DNA of 64,000 nt from Isoetes taiwanensis (taxonomy: Eukaryota; Streptophyta; Lycopodiopsida; Isoetales; Isoetaceae), in assembly GCA_021234155.1 (NCBI GenBank), contig JAJEKV010000011.1:14361255-14425254 (forward strand). Direction: 5' to 3'. Shown here one piece after another: positions 12,824 through 23,829 of this stretch. Numbering within the stretch: position 1 is the stretch's first letter; every line of letters begins with the position of its first letter. Under the pieces are notes generated by a model. The model was not told where the DNA came from. It saw only the letters and a program-made list of their open reading frames with translations, and searched no databases. A program made the position numbers and the translations under genes.

Positions 12824-12853
12824 ACTAGTAACAGGTGCCCGGCGTTGCCGGGC
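12824..12853 (-). mobile_element. Helitron-like 3' terminus (hairpin plus CTAG)
   Basis: Read on the minus strand, an 8-bp-stem hairpin (TGCCCGGC, loop AAC, GCCGGGCA) is followed by CCTGTTA and then CTAG, with T next. A GC-rich hairpin a few bases before CTRR followed by T is the standard plant Helitron 3' end. The terminus sits directly in the AT-rich LINE tail, a plausible A/T target. A possible 5' end, A then TCTATATCTACATG on the minus strand, lies at about 13212, giving a small non-autonomous element; that end is weak. Confidence 0.5.
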
Positions 12854-13212
12854 ATAAATACAATCATATGTAGACATATGTACAATGCCTAGTTATATAT
12901 TTGAAGGGGATCCAAGAGAGGAATGGAAGGAACAATGCGCAAATATGCTCCACATTAGGCTAGCTGATTTCAACCCTTGCACGTAATTCTTTTTTGTTGT
13001 TAATAATCAACACATACATGTGTTGGCTGTCACGATGCCGTGGCTTCATACTGCAGGCTAACATAATGGAAAAAGCGAGATTCACAGATTGGAGACTATA
13101 AAATTGTAATGAACAAAAATGTACTTACAAAATTATTTGGATTCATGGTGTTGACATTGATTGATGGGCTTTAAAGATATTGTATTCTAATTGTATGTCA
13201 TGTAGATATAGA

Positions 13213-14108
13213 TGGGCGTTTAGTTGGTGTTTTTGATAAGAGATGAGTTAGAAGGAGTTTACATTTTGTGCTTCTAACCATTATGAAGGGCATAAATTGT
13301 GAGTAGAAGATGGAGTTTAATCGACGTTTTTGTTGATAAGAGGTGAGTACGGGGAGTTTACATTTTTGTGCTTCTAAACCATTATAAAGGGCATAAATTC
13401 TGAGTAGAAAATGGAGTTCTTTAGATTAAGGACAAATGATGGTTGTTTGAGAGTATTTGTTAGGAAATTCTATTGTTCATGAGAGAGCATAAGAAGTTTT
13501 CTATGTATATCATGGAAAATGGAGTGATGTGGCATCTACCTTGCTACTCTATGAATTTTCCTAAATGTTCTCAAGTGTATACTTATGAAATGTATACCTA
13601 TAAACTGGAATGCTCCAATCCAAGAACTGGAATCTAACCCTCGAGATAACTTGCAATACTTAGAAGGCATAATAAATCATGATTAATTGAATGTAGACTG
13701 TTAATATTAATTTGATCCCTGACAGGAGCTTTGATGTTGTCTAGATGGAAAAGGAAGAATTGCTTGTATTGCAACATGTTGTTTATGCCATAAGATGATG
13801 TTCTCTTTCAGGTTAGTTTTCTTGTGCTTTACCATAAACGTCCTTGTTTCTCCTTCACCTTAAGATGCTTAAGTTTTTCTAATTTTCCTTTAACAGTCAT
13901 TTCTAATGCCTAGAATTTGTTTCTTGTGCTTTGCTATAGTCCCAACTTGTAGATTCTACCTGCTTTAAATTATTTGCCATGAAGTACGCCAAATACAGAT
14001 ACAAATCATGTTTCTTTTGGCTTCTGGAGACAGTTACAGTTACATCTATTTCTAGGTGCTCTAGTTACCTTTACGCAAACATGCATGCAATAAGAGTGTT
14101 TGTACTAC
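13213..14108. other. No recognised gene
   Basis: AT-rich. It contains a short imperfect internal repeat (cataaattctgagtagaa-type phrase near 13290 and 13395) and no open frame with recognisable content. Confidence 0.5.
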
Positions 14109-16544
14109 TTGCAACGCAACAGAGCTGGCCATATTTCCAGCAGGAGGACCAAAAACATCCCTTCCAGGGATCACACAATACCTTTGCTGCAAATTACAAC
14201 CAAAAGGACACAGATTTTTGAAACAAATTAGCAATAACAATTGTAGTGAAAATTTTGGCTTTATAAACAACCTGTGCCCCTTGATTTCCACCCTCTAGCA
14301 TGATCAGCAACAAACATAAGAACAGAATATGCATTAAGGTTATAAATGCCAAATAATGCAAATTTTTGGAGCAGACTATCAAGCTTCTTGTGGTTGTTAA
14401 TGCAACAAAAGATGCGACAGTTAATGCAACAAACAGGAGAAGGACAAAATGTAAGATGTCATTGACATTGAATATGATCATGAATCCATCTGAACCCACT
14501 AAACACTATGCAAATAAAATCCGAAACTCTATATTGTAATATAATTTGTTGCCTATGCCAGGGATAGAAGCATTACGTATCCATGCCACAGATAAGATAA
14601 CTTCCCTGCTATTTCCCTGCCTATGGCACAAATGGAACCATTAAGCATTACGTACCTGTCATCATGCATGTCCATATCCCTGCTATTTTCCTGCCTATGG
14701 CACAAATGGAACCATTAAGCCTGTCCATAACTATACTATACATTAGACATCATGCCACAGATGTTTGACTGGAATCACATGTATTAGATCCAAATTTGCT
14801 TCAAAATATACTTCAAAAATAAAAAAACAGCAAAATGTTGTTTTGCAATGACTCCAAAGACAATGAAGCCAAGCACGAATAGGATTTTGAGGAAGGGGAA
14901 GCATGCAATAAGCATTTAAAGAGTTGTTAGCATGATTCAGATTTAAGGTCAGATATTCTTACAATTTTTACTGGTAAATAAATTTACATCTCATATCTCA
15001 TCGCAATTTACCTCAGGAATAATAAAGCCTGAATTTTGCTGCTTGTTTCACGAAACTCTCCATTTTGGATAGATGTCACATTTGTCTTTCAATATTTTAT
15101 TCGATCCTTTAGCACAGTGTTGTATGCATACCAGAAAATTTGTTACTACGTCAGCATACTCCTGGACTTCTAATTTGCCCAAACCCAGTAAATAGTTAGT
15201 TCTTCTAGAATAAGCACAACTAAATTGACATTGAATGCAACTGGAACATTGTGCATACCTCATAACTCTTCAGTATTTTCAACATAGAAGCAAGAAAGAT
15301 TATCCAGAATGTCTCTACCAATTTTGAATTATCACTGTCAAAGGGCGTAGGTCTTGATTGAGTTTTAGCATAGAAGTAAGAAAGACTATCTAGAATGCCG
15401 TTACCAATTTTGAATGATCACTGCCAATGGGCTTAGGTTTTAATTGAGTGTCTGAAATTGAGTGTCTGAACACTCTAGATACCAATAAGAGAGATACATG
15501 TTAGCAAATTCAGATGTAATGCTAGCGTGGTACTCAGCGACATAACCAAAAGAGATTATAGCAGGAGAGATTATATTCATTTGGAAGAAGGTTACCAGCT
15601 CTGATCTTGTAAGATAATGAGAGGCGACAGAAAATTTGACGTACCTTGCAAGTGCAAGTTGTATTTTGCCAACAGGAGCATCCATTGAAAAGCCATGCTC
15701 AAGGCTCAAATAATGATGCAAAAGCAAAATACCAAATATTATTCAAAATACAGAAAATGATATGGCAAGAACTAACTCGCACCCATGAATTGCTACCACT
15801 GGACTGGTCAATAAACAAAATTTCTCACTTCAATAGGCACCTCAGACATCAATCTCCAGCTCTATTACATTCGTCTGTCAGCTGCTTAAAACAACAACAT
15901 AAAAGAACGAAAGGTCTAAATTGGACGCAATCAGCTCAGTTTCATAGTGGTATATGAAGGGCAAGAATAGCAAATCGAATACTAACAGGCTTTTCAGTAT
16001 CTTTAATTTCAGCAGACCACATTCCTCTTTAAATTTCAAATTGAATATGTATTACAGTAGACAATGCATACAAAAGGAACCAGCAAACTCACCCTAAATG
16101 CATCTAACAATTGGACAAAGAACTAAAATTGGCAATTGAAGATATCCTGCAAAATACCATGTTACAATTCAGCCTTTGCAAGCAAATCCATCCTCTCATT
16201 GGTACCGTCTCTTACCAGATGGCAGAGCTAATCATAGTACAAAAATTAAGGAATGTTTGTTGCCTGTTGAAGATATCCTGCAAGCAATTAGCATAAGCTT
16301 CTGCACACCACAAATATGAAAAAGTAGGCTAATTCGCTTATCCAATCTACTTACCTGTTTTCCATCCTGCAGGGATTTCGAAAATGATCAGTCTAGCAAA
16401 GCTCTAGTTGTTGGGGTTTCTGGAATAGTGTGCAGCATAAGACTGATTGGCCGCCCTTACTAAAGGCCTCCCAAATTGAAAACATACAGTAGGAAACTGG
16501 AAGCTCTGGAGCCATGGCTTCCGGCAGCCATCTGCTTCCAACAC
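14109..16544 (-). other. Candidate exons of an unidentified spliced gene
   Basis: Minus-strand segments with splice-like borders: 16461-16544 (84 bp, after ttccag, before gtaagg), a 12-bp micro-exon 16355-16366 (after ctgcag, before gtaagt), 16216-16277 (62 bp, after ttgcag, before gtaaga), about 15655-15714 (ends AALAR-like before gtacgt), 15132-15240, and 14109-14186 (78 bp, after ttgcag). The first three and the last read in compatible phase 0: FQFPTVCFQFGRPL, DGKQ, DIFNRQQTFLNFC, and IPGRDVFGPPAGNMASS. A degraded relative of the 16216 exon (GATATCTTCAA after tttgcag) lies at about 16145. I cannot name the family; it may be a gene, or a pseudogene like ALG10 next door. Confidence 0.35.
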
Positions 16545-17111
16545 CTGGAATTGTGCACATATCCCGAATAGCACAAATCGTGGAGTGATTATGGCCGTGG
16601 AGTCAAATAACACAAAGGGAAGAAACATATACACCAAGCAAATGTCGGTTTTTATAAGCGAATCATTTTATGAACAACTCGGAACAAACACTACTCTGAT
16701 TTATCTAATACAATGTACTAAGCAAAGTTTCATAGCCCAGAATTTAGCATGCAAAACGAAGCACAATAAATCGTGGCATGCATCTTCTTGACACCTGCAA
16801 CCCGATAAGAAGAGCGAAAGAGGAAAGATCATCAAATTGGTCCTTGAATCATACGAAAGGAAAAAAAATTTATTTTTGGGTTATCGGAATATTTTTCCGG
16901 CTGCCAAACTCCCTATAACCTTATGCAACTGGCCTGAAAAAAAAATTCAAAAAGTTTCCCACTTGCCGGAAAAACCAAATTTAAACAATAGGATTAAATT
17001 AAATAACAATGCAGAAATAGGGTCGACTTTTTTAGTCGTCGTTGCATTTCTAGATTGACAGGTCACTGCAAACAACCCGAAAAGGCAAGTGGATGCCCTG
17101 ATTCCGCGATG
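16545..17111. other. No recognised gene
   Basis: AT-rich flank between the exon cluster and the transposon terminus. Poly-A and gaaaaaaaaatt runs occur, with no supported gene. Confidence 0.4.
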
Positions 17112-17560
17112 GTTTTAAGTACGCCGGATTTGGGTTGGCCTCCCATGGAAACCCTTCCGATTTTCTATGGAAACCCTTCCGGCTTTCAATAAAATCCGGA
17201 AGGGTTTCCACGGAAATTCGGAAGGGTTTCCATGGAAATAAGGAAGGGTTTCCATGGAAATAAGGAAGGGTTTCCATGGAATTATTTTTTTTTCAAAATA
17301 TTTACACACGTGAGCCTTTATGGCTCACGCTTTTCGACACGGACGCCCGACATTAAGGCTCACGTCCATCGAGTGCACGTCACCCCAAAATTCAAATTTT
17401 GAGTGGAAACCCTTCCCGATTTCCTTGCATAATGGAAATTAGGAAGGGTTTCCACAGGAGGAGGAAAATAGGAAGGGTTTTCGCACAAGGAGGAAAATAA
17501 GTATTGTTTCCACATGAGGAGGAAAATAGGTAAGGTTTCCACATGCAGTTAGAAATTCCA
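17112..17560 (+). mobile_element. DNA-transposon terminus with inverted GGAAACCCTTCC units
   Basis: From ggttttaagtacgcc inward, the sequence is an array of ggaaacccttcc and its reverse complement ggaagggtttcc, at least nine units in both orientations, wrapped around a spacer with gcctttatggctcacgc and gcacgtca. The same layout, reversed, lies at 46627-47094, including the shared phrase gggttggcctcccatgg. I read both as ends of one transposon family. This copy opens rightward but no transposase was found beside it. The peptides in this block are by-products of the repeats. Confidence 0.65.
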
Positions 17561-17751
17561 TGGGGTAAGATTAACTAAGAATTGAAACCCCAAAGGCACA
17601 ATGGAGGAACTGCAAAAAACTACCTCCAAGCTTGTGAAAAAATCCAAGAGATTGAGACAAGCATACCATAATATTAAACATGTGCAAACGACTTTAATAC
17701 ACAAAAAACAAAAAGCTAAGACAGACAGGGTTGACCAAAGGCAAACAGGCT

Positions 17752-17914
<163 letters not shown>

Positions 17915-18628
17915 TGGTCCACAGAGAGGTAAATATCGGACACTATTATGCTTGAACCAGCTTTAATCTCAAAAATTCTGGCACTTAACACCCAACTATA
18001 ACATGGAACTTCTTGCAAGGTACAAATTATGGGAAGTCTTGGTTTTAGATCATGGTTCTTTTGGTGAAATTATTTTGTTATCAAAGCTTAAAATTGAATT
18101 GAATTGAAGGCGTGCAAACATATTAAAGTTTTAGAATCTCGTGTATTAATCTGCCATGCATGTACAATGTTTGACCAGGATAGTGTGTATTACATTTCCC
18201 AACCTTGGAACAAACTAGGCTAGGGATATCATGTGGAAATGCCAAGGGGAACAAGCTTACGTGTGAAGTTGCACTCTATTATGTTGCATCATGGCACTAT
18301 GCTCTACATAATCTCTGTTGCATAACCTTTGTCTTTGTTAAATATTCTTCCGTCGTACATGCAAGAGACCAAAGAAAAAAAGAAACAACTAGGTAGTGCA
18401 TCGGGCAGCGAGGGGGTGTGTGAAAAGGAAGTGGGAGGAAGTGGAAGTACGTGGGAGGAAGTACGTGGGTGGTACGAGTGACAATGCACAGTGTTGCTTG
18501 GCAATTCTTAGAAACCTATAAGTTTGCCTTATGCTTCATCTTTTGTTTCATTCGGGTCCTTCCCTTTAAAAACCTATAACTTCGTGTTGTACTTCACATT
18601 TGCTTTCAATGGTAGCCCTACCTTTTAA
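17915..18628. other. No recognised gene
   Basis: AT-rich with a short direct repeat (gtacgtgggaggaagtacgtggg near 18447). No coding content is supported. Confidence 0.4.
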
Positions 18629-19340
18629 TAGAATAGAATAGAATAGATTTTTAGCGTCCACGGAGACTGACTGGCCTATGGGACCCAAACAAAAAAGAGA
18701 GCAACAAACGTGGATTAAAAAACCCCCGCCCCAAAGGGTTTTCGAGGGAAAAACCTTAGCAGTAATAAGTCTGCTGGCATGCTGTACAATTGTGTAGGAC
18801 AGTTCAATGCCGTCCCGGAAGACACAATTGAGTCCGTGCATCCATAACCTTCTGGAGGTATGACCCCAACAAACCCACTGATGCCGTATTCAACAACTCA
18901 TGCAATGGTTGGCCAGTCACTAGTAATCGAGCATACCGCTCTCTGATATAGGCAAACGCTGGGCAGATCTGGAGGGCATGACATTCATCCTCAATGGCGC
19001 CCTGGTGGCAACACTGGCAAAGCCTTTGCTCTCGTACTTCTCGAGCCCAACGTCCTGTCTCAATACGGAGGCGATGTGCACCCGTGCGAATGGAAGCTAT
19101 AAGTCTGCGCTTCTTCATGGGCAACTAGGTGTATAAGTACTGGTGTGGGCCTCTCGTGAGCCTGGGATTGACTTGCTGCTGATAGTGTGCCAGCTTAACG
19201 TGCGTCAGAGCATCTGCATCCCAGAGCTTGCGAAGGAAAGTAGCATCTATGTACAACTTAAGTGCCTTGTGATCTTTCTTTGTCCGCACATGTACACATC
19301 TGTTTGCCTGTACACCCCAGCGTGAGAACCACTGAGCTTG
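18629..19340 (-). mobile_element. LINE 3' end with (TATTC)n tail
   Basis: The minus strand encodes a LINE ORF2 C-terminus from about 19340 to 18804. It holds LWDADALTHVKLAHY, an in-frame TAG near 19125, then RTGAHRLRIETGRW and a C-x2-C-x9-H-x4-C knuckle (CQCC...H....C). After a short 3' UTR the element ends in ctattctattctatt (plus strand aatagaatagaatag at 18629-18650). Motif and tail link it to the copies at 10.8 kb and 40.9 kb. It is strongly 5'-truncated and inactive. Confidence 0.8.
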
Positions 19341-19395
19341 CTTGTCCTTAATGCATTAGCACAAAAGAGATTAAAAAAAGAGAACTACACAAGGC

Positions 19396-19408
19396 ATAAG
19401 TTTAAAAA
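19396..19408. repeat. Target-site duplication, left copy (13 bp)
   Basis: ATAAGTTTAAAAA, repeated exactly at 20005-20017, flanks the short L1 insertion. Confidence 0.85.
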
Positions 19409-20004
19409 CACTATGTGCGGGTAACACTGTTGTTCATCCATTTCGTCCAGAAGTCTCTGTGATCTGCCCTCTTTGCACGCAGAGGGATGAGACAATTGAG
19501 CACTGCTTTTTCTTGTGTCACCATGTTCGACCTGCTTGGCAGTGGCTTCTGAGTCTTTTCCATTGTGACCTGAATAGTCAGCAGGTCCTATTGTCAGTCT
19601 ATCCTAGTTCTTGGGACAAGTTGGCAAAGAGGGCTTTCCACTTAGCATCTGCTTGGATCATCTGGTCCATCTGGAAGAGACGAAATCTCCTCATCTTCAA
19701 GGGACAGCTCTTTTCAGATACGCAAGTGCTTAGCGATGCCCGTAGTCGCATTGTGAAGGCGTACAAATGTTCTTCCTTAAAGGATGACATCAAAAGTGTC
19801 ATTTGGGAGCAATATCTTCATATTCACACCTACTCATAGCAAACAGTTGTGCTCATGGTGATCTGTGTTCTCTGCTTTTCTATGTTATGTATGTGGTGGT
19901 AGTGTTGCTCTAGTGGATATCTTCTCCACTGGGTTTTGAGTCCCCCATGTACTCTTTGTATTCTTTTGAGTAATAAGGTCCACATTCATAAAAAAAAAAA
20001 AAAA
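19409..20004 (+). mobile_element. 5'-truncated L1-type LINE insertion with poly-A tail
   Basis: A 596-bp insertion holds only the 3' end of an L1-type element. It encodes a zinc-knuckle C-terminus (19459-19839) and a 3' UTR, and finishes in an uninterrupted A-run of about 15 bases (19990-20004). The perfect 13-bp flanking duplication is the signature of target-primed reverse transcription. The intact duplication indicates a relatively young insertion. Confidence 0.9.
19459..19839 (+). pseudogene. L1 ORF2 C-terminal zf-RVT domain
   Basis: The frame encodes the zf-RVT domain at the end of plant L1 ORF2. It shows CPLC, 8 residues, H, 4, C, followed by VRPAWQWL and a conserved WIIWSIWKRRN block, as in many plant L1 copies. 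The N-terminal RT is absent because the insertion is 5'-truncated. The first Met has no significance as a start. The eight-residue spacing separates this L1 family from the nine-residue LINEs in the window. Confidence 0.9.
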
Positions 20005-20017
20005 ATAAGTTTAAAAA
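20005..20017. repeat. Target-site duplication, right copy (13 bp)
   Basis: ATAAGTTTAAAAA follows the L1 A-tail directly and matches 19396-19408. Confidence 0.85.
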
Positions 20018-21016
20018 GGATTTAAAAAAAGAACAATTACCTTACCAAGAATAAAAATCACTGCACAAATGGCTTTTAAATTGCCCGGTTTAAATCTCTT
20101 ACATTCATATGTTGTCTTGCAACATGGGGGCCGTTAACACTAGACCTGTCCCTGGGACCATTCCTGATCCATGGACAAGAACTGGCCCACATGACCTCTG
20201 CCACTTAAACCCACGTAACTCACGAAAAAAATTTCAATTTTATAATATACCACCATCACTTGAGTCTTCACTTATTTCTTAATGACCTCTGAGAATTTCA
20301 AGACCAATGGGGTCACCTATACCTTGTGGTGATTGCTCAAACATTGGAGAATTTGACAGTTTCTGCACCAGTCCAGAACTGCCTTCTTTGATATTTCTAG
20401 CATAAAGTGACCTAAACCTTGCTAAAGTTGGAGGTATTTGCCTGTTTATCATAGAATACATTGAGTTTTATGTTCCCATATTTTCTTGCTATCATTTGAA
20501 ATCGGTGGAAGCCGCCAAACCCTATTTTGGTCAATAAAGCTGCTCGAGGTTTAAGAATTGTTACTTTCACATTATAACAAGTTTTGATTTAATTTTTGCG
20601 GCCATGAGTTGCTAACTATACGAGCTATAGTTTCATGATTTTTTGGAGTTTAAATAAGTCATGTTAACCTTAATATTTACTAAAAGGATCTACTATACAG
20701 AATTTTGGACAAAAGTGCCAATTTTGCTCCAATAACAACCATCCATAATGCCATGTGGGCAGTAAATGATGCGTTCTATTTTTATCTACATAGAACATAA
20801 TTTTTATCAACTTACATATAGTGTAACTAGTGTGTAACCATGCAATTTTTGGAATTCAAACATGATGTACAACAGCCGGAGTAACACATTAGAGCATAAA
20901 AAGTTGGGTCAACTCCATAATTATAGGTCCAAAACTTCACAATGATTAAGCTAGTGATGTTTATTGATGAATTCAAGTGGATGTTGTAAAGTTTAGCCTG
21001 ACAATATATAAATAGA
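20018..21016. other. No recognised gene
   Basis: AT-rich with no motif or family recognised on either strand. Confidence 0.45.
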
Positions 21017-21255
21017 TTTTTTTTTTTTTTTTTTTTTTAAGGACGAAAGCCAAAAAGTTTATTAATCAGATAAAAAGCACAAAATTTACATGTCTCATCT
21101 AACTGTGTAAGCACAAAAAGATGCCACAGGAGCACGAGCCTGGAGCACAATGTACTTACTCCAGAATAGGAGACTAATGATAAGAATCAATTCAAGATAT
21201 CAATCCGGATCGCTCCATCGCTTTACGAAGTCAAGGGAGGAACACTCGTAGGCTG

Positions 21256-21681
21256 TCAATATCTTTTTCTGGGCCACCATAATAACACCGTGTGCAGAAG
21301 AATGAATGCCCTGAAAGATGTGATGTCTTGACGCTCCCATATCGACCATAGGAGCCAACCGGAACCAAGATGGAATGCCCTTTGTTTAGTTGGAGGCCAT
21401 GCGTTGGGATAGGACGCCAAGAGGATGCTTCTGCAGTCCAATGTACTGTTAAACAAACCTTGTAGCCAGGACCATGCTGGTTGAACCTCAGGACAATCAA
21501 AGAGACAATGCTCACGAGTCTCAACGTTCGAAAGACAGAGTGGGCATACTGCAGATAGACGAAGATCATAGCGATGTCGGAAGGCATTAACCCGCAGACA
21601 CCTGTGGATAACCTGCCACCACAGTACAGAGACTTTAGGGTGGAGCAACCTATCCCAAAGCCATCGCCATGTACGACACAA
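21256..21681 (-). pseudogene. L1 zf-RVT C-terminal domain
   Basis: It encodes WDRLLHPKVSVLWWQVIHRC followed by CPLC, 8 residues, H, 4, C and LGSGWLLWSIWERQ, the standard plant L1 ORF2 C-terminus. It is separated from the upstream thumb region by a frame change near 21.7-22.0 kb. Confidence 0.9.
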
Positions 21682-22064
21682 AGTGGGCTGGGAACCCGTG
21701 AGGTGCCACCCATCCGCAACCGGAGGGGCCGTGGTGCTAAAAAAGGCGATATACTTGATCCGACAAAGTGCTTGCCTTTGTGAATATTTTCATGACAAAT
21801 CCGCGGCACCCTTTCAAAGAACACCAACCGGCACTATAAGAGGCAAATTTTCACGACCTTCTCCCAAAGAGATACATTCCAACGAGAGAAGAACTTTGCC
21901 CCAAATTCAAAGACAAGAGAGGGCTTACCCACCTCATACCATGCTTGAATAGAGACAACACCCGCAAGAACCCATCGCCTCTCGTGTAAGGGGATGAACC
22001 GATGCTTTGCCAATGGAGGTGCCGAAGGGTCCGGAGGCAAAGTGGTGCCCACCACCATGGCGCC

Positions 22065-22802
22065 TCAATAGGGAGTGGATAGAGGGGCAAGGCCAAAAGA
22101 TGTCCGATCGCCTCCCATGCGGTCAACAAGCCACGCAAAAAATGGAGAAGCACTTGGAAAAGGCCGCAGAGTCCGAAATAAAGCCCAAGGTAGGACTGGT
22201 TTGGATGTGACCTTCTTGCCTAGAGGGATACAAAGGACCAAGAGCTTGTCTAAGAAGGCATGAACCAGAGAGTCATCCTCACCATTCAGAGTCTCCAAAT
22301 GAACTTTGAAATAAGCACTTTGCTCTGCAAAGAAGAAGTCCATCATACCTGCACCACACTGCCACTTTGGGAGGATGCACTTCGACCAAGCCACCTTAAC
22401 CACAACACCTTCCTCAGTACCCGCCCAAATAAAGTTCCGAACTATTGCAATGAGCTCACGCACTTTGATCTGTGGGGCTAGCAGTAAGGATGCCATATAA
22501 ACATGGGTACTACTAAGGACTGACTTGGCCACTGTAATGCGACCCGCAAGAGACAACTTAGCAGTGGACCACCAGAACAAGTGCTTCTCCAAACCCCTAA
22601 TGATCTCCTCCCATGCAGCTCCCATAGTAACATGGATGCCAACTGGAATCCCCAACAACTTGATGGCTTGTCCATGCGCAAGTAATTTCCATGGATAATC
22701 GTGAACACATGCCGGAGCTGGATTATCCAATGTCCACAAAGCTGTACACTTCTGCCACCCCACAAGGATACCGGAAGCCAGTGAAAAAGTATCTAAGAGC
22801 AT
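22065..22802 (-). pseudogene. L1 RT thumb and connection region
   Basis: It starts just after the catalytic block and carries SLASGILVGWQKC, LLGIPVG, KLSLAGRITVAKSVLSS and NFIWAG, typical of plant L1 ORF2 downstream of YADD. It is frameshifted relative to the catalytic segment at 22835-23101. Confidence 0.9.
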
Positions 22803-22834
22803 TTTGGCAGTAGCAAGGTTCTCAGCATTGGCGA

Positions 22835-23797
22835 CTAGAAGATGAACGTGTCATCAGCATATTGATTGCAAACCTCTTGTGTGCCGTCCTCCATTGCAAG
22901 ACCATGGATAAGTCCCTCTGTGGTTGCAACGGTAAATAACTGCGACAAGGCCTTTGCAACAATTGTGAAAAGCAATGGTGCTAAAGGGCAACCCTGGCAA
23001 ATACCACGACCGAGTGCAAAGGCATCTGATGGCTCACCATGGAACATCGCTCGAGCAGAGATATGCAGCTTCATAATTATCTGATGTGAACTGATCCCCA
23101 AATCCCAGTCTTAGCAAACATCGGCGCATGAACTCCCAGCTGACACTGTCATACGCCTTTGTGAAATCAAGCTTAAGATACACCACTGGAAGGTTTTGCT
23201 TACGTGCCCAATAAATTCCCTCGTAAGCAGCAGCAACATTGTTCAAAATGCACCGTTTTGGAAGAAAATCTGACTGGGTTGTTGAGATGGATTCTCCTTT
23301 ACCCGCTCTGTGAAAGCCTTGGCGAATATCTTATATACGGATGACAATAAGGTGATGGGCCGCCAGTCTGAAATAGTCTGAGGATCCTTGACCTTGGGGA
23401 TGAGTGAGATGGCACCTGTGTTTAGAATTCTATCCAAAGCAGTGGACCGTCGAAAGTCGCAGAAAGCATCATACACATCTGGCTCCAGCCATTCCCAATA
23501 CTTCTGGAAGAACTCGATTGGCAAACCATCCAAACCTGGGCATTTGCCTCTTTTTAGTTCAAAGACTGTCGAACCTAAATCATCAGCTGTTATAGCCGCC
23601 TCTATTGACTCGCGCTGCTCACCAGAGATGATGGGGGAAATCCTAGACAAAACAGCATCTCGCATTTCTGATTGAAAAGGAAGATGTTTCTCAGCAAAAA
23701 ATGTCTGGAAGTGGTTATACAGATGTTGCTTGAGTTCAGTCGGCTCTGTTAGAACCGAACCATTCGGCAAAAGCAATGCGGACATGGTCGCCGTCAT
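22835..23797 (-). pseudogene. L1 reverse transcriptase catalytic core, frameshifted
   Basis: Three overlapping frames make up the core. 23243-23797 holds KRGKCPGLDGLPIEFFQKYW, GAISLIPK and DWRPITLLSSVYKIFAK. 23034-23246 holds LKLDFTKAYDSVSWEF with the first catalytic Asp. 22835-23101 holds GICQGCPLAPLLF and QYADDTFIF with the paired Asp. At least two frameshifts separate them. The RT signature residues themselves are retained, so decay is moderate. Confidence 0.9.
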
Positions 23798-23829
23798 GCG
23801 ACGCCTCTTAGCCGCACCGAAAAAAAAGC

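Larger units (their letters stand above)
10797..12828 (+). mobile_element. 5'-truncated LINE (C-x2-C-x9-H-x4-C family) with (TTAAA)n tail
   Basis: The remnant of a non-LTR retrotransposon begins in the fingers of reverse transcriptase and ends in an aaatt/ttaaa pentamer repeat at about 12802-12824 instead of poly-A. The coding part is described separately. The flanks taacctgtgcc (10797) and taacaggtgcc (12829) look like a target duplication with two mismatches, but the right copy overlaps a Helitron-like end, so this is uncertain. The element lies immediately upstream of the decayed ALG10 exon 1, in the opposite orientation. Confidence 0.8.
21017..23820 (-). mobile_element. 5'-truncated L1-type LINE, minus strand
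   Basis: The element reads right to left. It begins abruptly at about 23820 with a piece of ORF2 ahead of RT (AAKRRRMTATMSALL), passes through RT and the zf-RVT domain, and ends in a 22-base T-run (21017-21038, the A-tail). Frames break several times. Its truncated 5' end directly abuts an oppositely oriented LTR-element integrase. No target duplication was found at that junction. Confidence 0.85.

Noticed and set aside
10797-12839. taacctgtgcc / taacaggtgcc as LINE target duplication
   Set aside because: Two mismatches in 11 bp, and the right copy falls inside the Helitron-like hairpin, so the resemblance may be accidental. Kept only as a note.
15440-15650. Continuous reading of the 95-codon minus-strand frame as one protein
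   Set aside because: Only the first 20 or so residues (to the gtacgt donor) look coding; the rest reads like intron.
22007-22263. Plus-strand frames over the L1
   Set aside because: Shadows of the minus-strand ORF2.
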